Assembly: GCA_032191485.1 (NCBI GenBank) | Contig: JAVDOI010000019.1 | Location: forward strand, 11,810,918 to 11,874,917 | DNA length: 64,000 nt | Origin: Leptoclinus maculatus | Taxonomy: Eukaryota; Chordata; Actinopteri; Perciformes; Stichaeidae | Direction: 5' to 3' | Part shown: positions 62,255 through 64,000 of the stretch, one piece after another | Numbering within the stretch: position 1 is the stretch's first letter | Layout: each line of letters starts with the position of its first letter | Translations under genes and position numbers: made by a program | The notes under the pieces: model-generated | Seen by the model: the letters and a program-made list of their open reading frames with translations, nothing else | The model's database searches: none | Told to the model about the DNA's origin: nothing

Positions 62255-62580
62255 TGTATATGCTAGCTAACTTAGACAGCAGGTTCGGTACTTAGCTTGT
62301 ATATACTGCTAGCAACTTATTTATTGCATATATTTAAATTGGTAAGTTATTTGTAGGGTTATGTTGTCTAATGGTATTAGAATCATAATGCTAATGATCC
62401 TAGGTTGTCTGTTAGCATTATAAAGCTAAGTTAACTTGTTAGCTAACACTAGTGTTAATGCCACTTAGCTAACATAGCAAGCATTCATAACTTAAACAAT
62501 GTGTTCACTCAGTTTGTAAGTGCAGGAACATCCAAATATGTTACTTGAGAGATATTTGTGTCTGCATCAGAAATACATCA
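62255..62580 (-). mobile_element. Right arm of the large inverted-repeat element
   Basis: The core at 62390-62491 is the inverse of 59941-60040. Outside it, the arms remain alignable for about 80-100 bp on each side, with indels; the left arm carries some 290 bp of extra sequence at about 59640-59930. The total element would be about 3.0 kb. Confidence 0.7.
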
Positions 62581-62802
62581 GTTTGTTTTTTTAATATATA
62601 TATATAGGGATTTTTAATAACTACTTATGTTTTTGTGAAGGTACTGATTAAACTCCATATTTGTAATCTCCTTCATAGCTCAGGCAAAGTCTTTGTGTAA
62701 GATGCTGGCAATCTTCAACATCAGTGACCCAGAAGATGTGTTAGTGTAGGCACACACCAGTTAACATGAGGTGTAACATCACTCATGAAAGTTGTTTCTC
62801 AG

Positions 62803-62935
62803 GTCTCATCTGGACACGTCAACTGAGCTGCGATTCTCGCTGGGATCTCTGGCTGAAACCCAGTCGGACCACTACCGTTCAGCCAAGGTTATCCGGCGAC
62901 CGAGGAGAGGTAGACTGGGTCTGCATGAAACCAAG
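62803..62935 (+). CDS. ppfia2: ppfia2 exon, (R)SHLDTSTEL ... LGLHETK (44 aa)
   Basis: 133 nt; its first base completes the split arginine and it ends in phase 0 with AAG|gtgagc. It reads SHLDTSTELRFSLGSLAETQ, SDHYRSAKVI and RRPRRGRLGLHETK. It aligns with THLDTSAELRYSVGS and VIRRPRRGRMG of mammalian alpha-2; the basic RRPRRGR block is intact. The end (LGLHETK) is about two residues shorter than the mammalian VRRDEPK. Confidence 0.95.
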
Positions 62936-63034
62936 GTGAGCTGTGAGCCTCTATTTCCCTTAAAGATTTTAAATGTATTATATCCAAAGTTTTTTAATCT
63001 GCTCTTCATATTCTGTCCCCGTCTTTGTGAGCAG

Positions 63035-63252
63035 GCGAAGTCGCTGGGGGAGCATGAATGGCGCTCGCAGCAGCTCGGGGTTCTGGGAGGCCACCACTTC
63101 GAGAGCGACACGGAGATGTCCGACATCGACGACGACGACAGGGAAACGTTGTTTAGCTCCATGGACCTGCTCTCGCCCAGCGGCCACTCTGATGCACAAA
63201 CTCTGGCCATGATGCTGCAGGAGCAGCTGGACGCCATCAACAAGGAGATTCG
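63035..63252 (+). CDS. ppfia2: ppfia2 exon, AKSLGEHEWR ... LDAINKEI (72 aa + 2 nt)
   Basis: 218 nt, starting in phase 0 and ending in a split arginine codon (CG|gtacct), as expected before LIQEEKEST. It includes HFESDTEMSDIDDDDRETLF, SSMDLLSPSGHSDAQTLAMM and LQEQLDAINKEI. The acidic DIDDDDRE patch and the LSPSGHSDAQTLAMMLQEQL helix are liprin-alpha signatures. The preceding intron is only 99 bp. This is the last exon in the window; the remaining coiled coil, linker and SAM domains lie beyond it. Confidence 0.97.
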
Positions 63253-64000
63253 GTACCTGACACACTGTGCCGTGTTAATTAAATATAAAAAGGCCAGATT
63301 CCCAGAGCTATTGATTTCCTTCCTTTACTTATTGTGTTCCTAATCAATTTGACTTTAAATCAAGTTAGCACTTTATACGTTTTTAAGATCATGTCCTGGA
63401 AAGCGTTGCCTTTTTATTCCGTATAATCCACCCATAAACCCTTTTTATCACTATGTTCTAGACACTCAGAATGTCCTCCTATATCCTAATATATGGCTTA
63501 ATACCTCTGATACTACTCGTACTGCTCATACAACTATCCAGTTGTGTTTCCAGCACGTCTGCAGGTCGCTCTTCCTGTCTACGAGCCAAACGCTTTTCTC
63601 GTATGCACTAAATGTTCCAGGAAATGTGATCTGCCTCTTGCTTTTTAAAGCTGTAATTATCTTGTGCTGATAAGTATTCATAACCCCGGGCGCAACTCCA
63701 CTTAGTTCTTAATTTCAAGGGTTGTTAATATGGCTTTTGGTCTTCGCTGATTTACATCCCTGTCAATAGACACAGTGTCACATTTCTTTCAGGAAGAGTT
63801 CATTAAAATCTGATGGCAGATAGAGATCATGAATGCAAAGAGTGGAGCTCTCAGCTAATTACAAAGTTAAACCCTGGGTCTGTGCACAATTTATGATCTG
63901 ACTTAAAGTCATTTTATCTTCTCACTCTGGCCTTTAATTAGTTTGCCTTATACTGTAGGTATTTAATGGGATTTATGAGGCAAATCTCCAGAAATCCACC
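63253..64000 (+). other. Start of next ppfia2 intron
   Basis: From the donor gtacct to the right edge there is no acceptor-exon pair with liprin content. The sequence is AT-rich with no evident repeat. Confidence 0.7.

Larger units (their letters stand above)
58239..62802 (+). other. Intron, 4,564 bp, with repeat complex
   Basis: It is the longest intron between recognised coiled-coil exons and holds the inverted-arm element at about 59598-62580 with its internal minisatellite. The stretches 58290-59590 and 62590-62802 show no exon. Confidence 0.75.
3480..64000 (+). other. ppfia2: Partial ppfia2 (liprin-alpha-2) gene locus
   Basis: Liprin-alpha proteins are presynaptic active-zone scaffolds. 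The N-terminal coiled coils oligomerise and bind RIM, ELKS/CAST, GIT1 and KIF1A; the C-terminal SAM domains bind LAR-type receptor phosphatases, CASK and liprin-beta. What is seen here is thirteen + strand exons in the right order, with canonical AG/GT borders and compatible phases, giving about 559 residues of the coiled-coil half without a stop. Wording such as NACREQLLEKEEEISELKAE, RVSLERVSALEEEL and SGHSDAQTLAMM points to alpha-2 rather than its paralogues, from my memory of the family. The SAM domains and the 3' end are outside the window. The usual MMCEVMPT first coding exon was not seen. A candidate alternative promoter and first exon lie near 3.5-4.07 kb. Gene identity is secure; the start of the transcript unit is inferred. 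Confidence 0.95.

Noticed and set aside
62792..63343. A single 183-codon continuous frame across two exons
   Set aside because: The frame reads through the 99-bp intron (62936-63034) by chance; the liprin homology breaks exactly at gtgagc and resumes after gcag, so two exons are called instead.

Overview
The window is vertebrate nuclear DNA, most likely from a percomorph-type teleost fish. Long (CA/TG)n runs, short homopolymers and scattered interspersed repeats that resemble known fish families fill most of it. The only protein-coding gene I can support is on the + strand: a partial liprin-alpha-2 gene, ppfia2. The identification rests on thirteen exons whose translations follow the liprin-alpha coiled-coil region in order, and whose wording is closer to liprin-alpha-2 than to alpha-1, -3 or -4.

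Layout. Positions 1-3480 are upstream sequence with no recognisable exon. Positions 3480-4067 form a CpG-rich promoter-like block with a candidate alternative first exon. It encodes a 27-residue N-terminus and ends in phase 0 at what looks like a GC-AG donor. A 38.6 kb intron follows, holding microsatellites, a 0.5 kb polypyrimidine tract and several dispersed repeats. Between 42678 and 63252 lie thirteen constitutive-looking exons (102, 165, 75, 111, 222, 147, 135, 84, 132, 63, 92, 133 and 218 nt), plus one candidate 87-nt cassette exon at 56117-56203. Together they encode the N-terminal coiled-coil half of the protein, up to LQEQLDAINKEI. The C-terminal half, with the three SAM domains, lies beyond the right edge. 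The usual liprin-alpha first coding exon (MMCEVMPT...) was not found; it may lie upstream of the window.

Points most worth a second look: (1) the GC-AG alternative first exon with two upstream ORFs; (2) the 75-nt exon at 45687-45761, which begins with GTAAGAG right after CAG, so joining it to the previous exon rebuilds a donor (a recursive-splicing configuration), with the same heptamer at its real donor; (3) the unlisted cassette exon at 56117-56203; (4) the exon at 55832-55966, flanked by (TG)18 upstream and CA tracts downstream that could pair and loop it out; (5) the 58239-62802 intron, with long inverted arms around a roughly 29-copy 29-bp minisatellite and a perfect 22-bp palindrome; (6) a 13-copy, roughly 37-bp minisatellite starting within a few bases of a weak donor.

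No rRNA, tRNA, CRISPR or prokaryotic-type system is present. The many open reading frames of 60-214 codons outside the listed exons look like chance or low-complexity frames.
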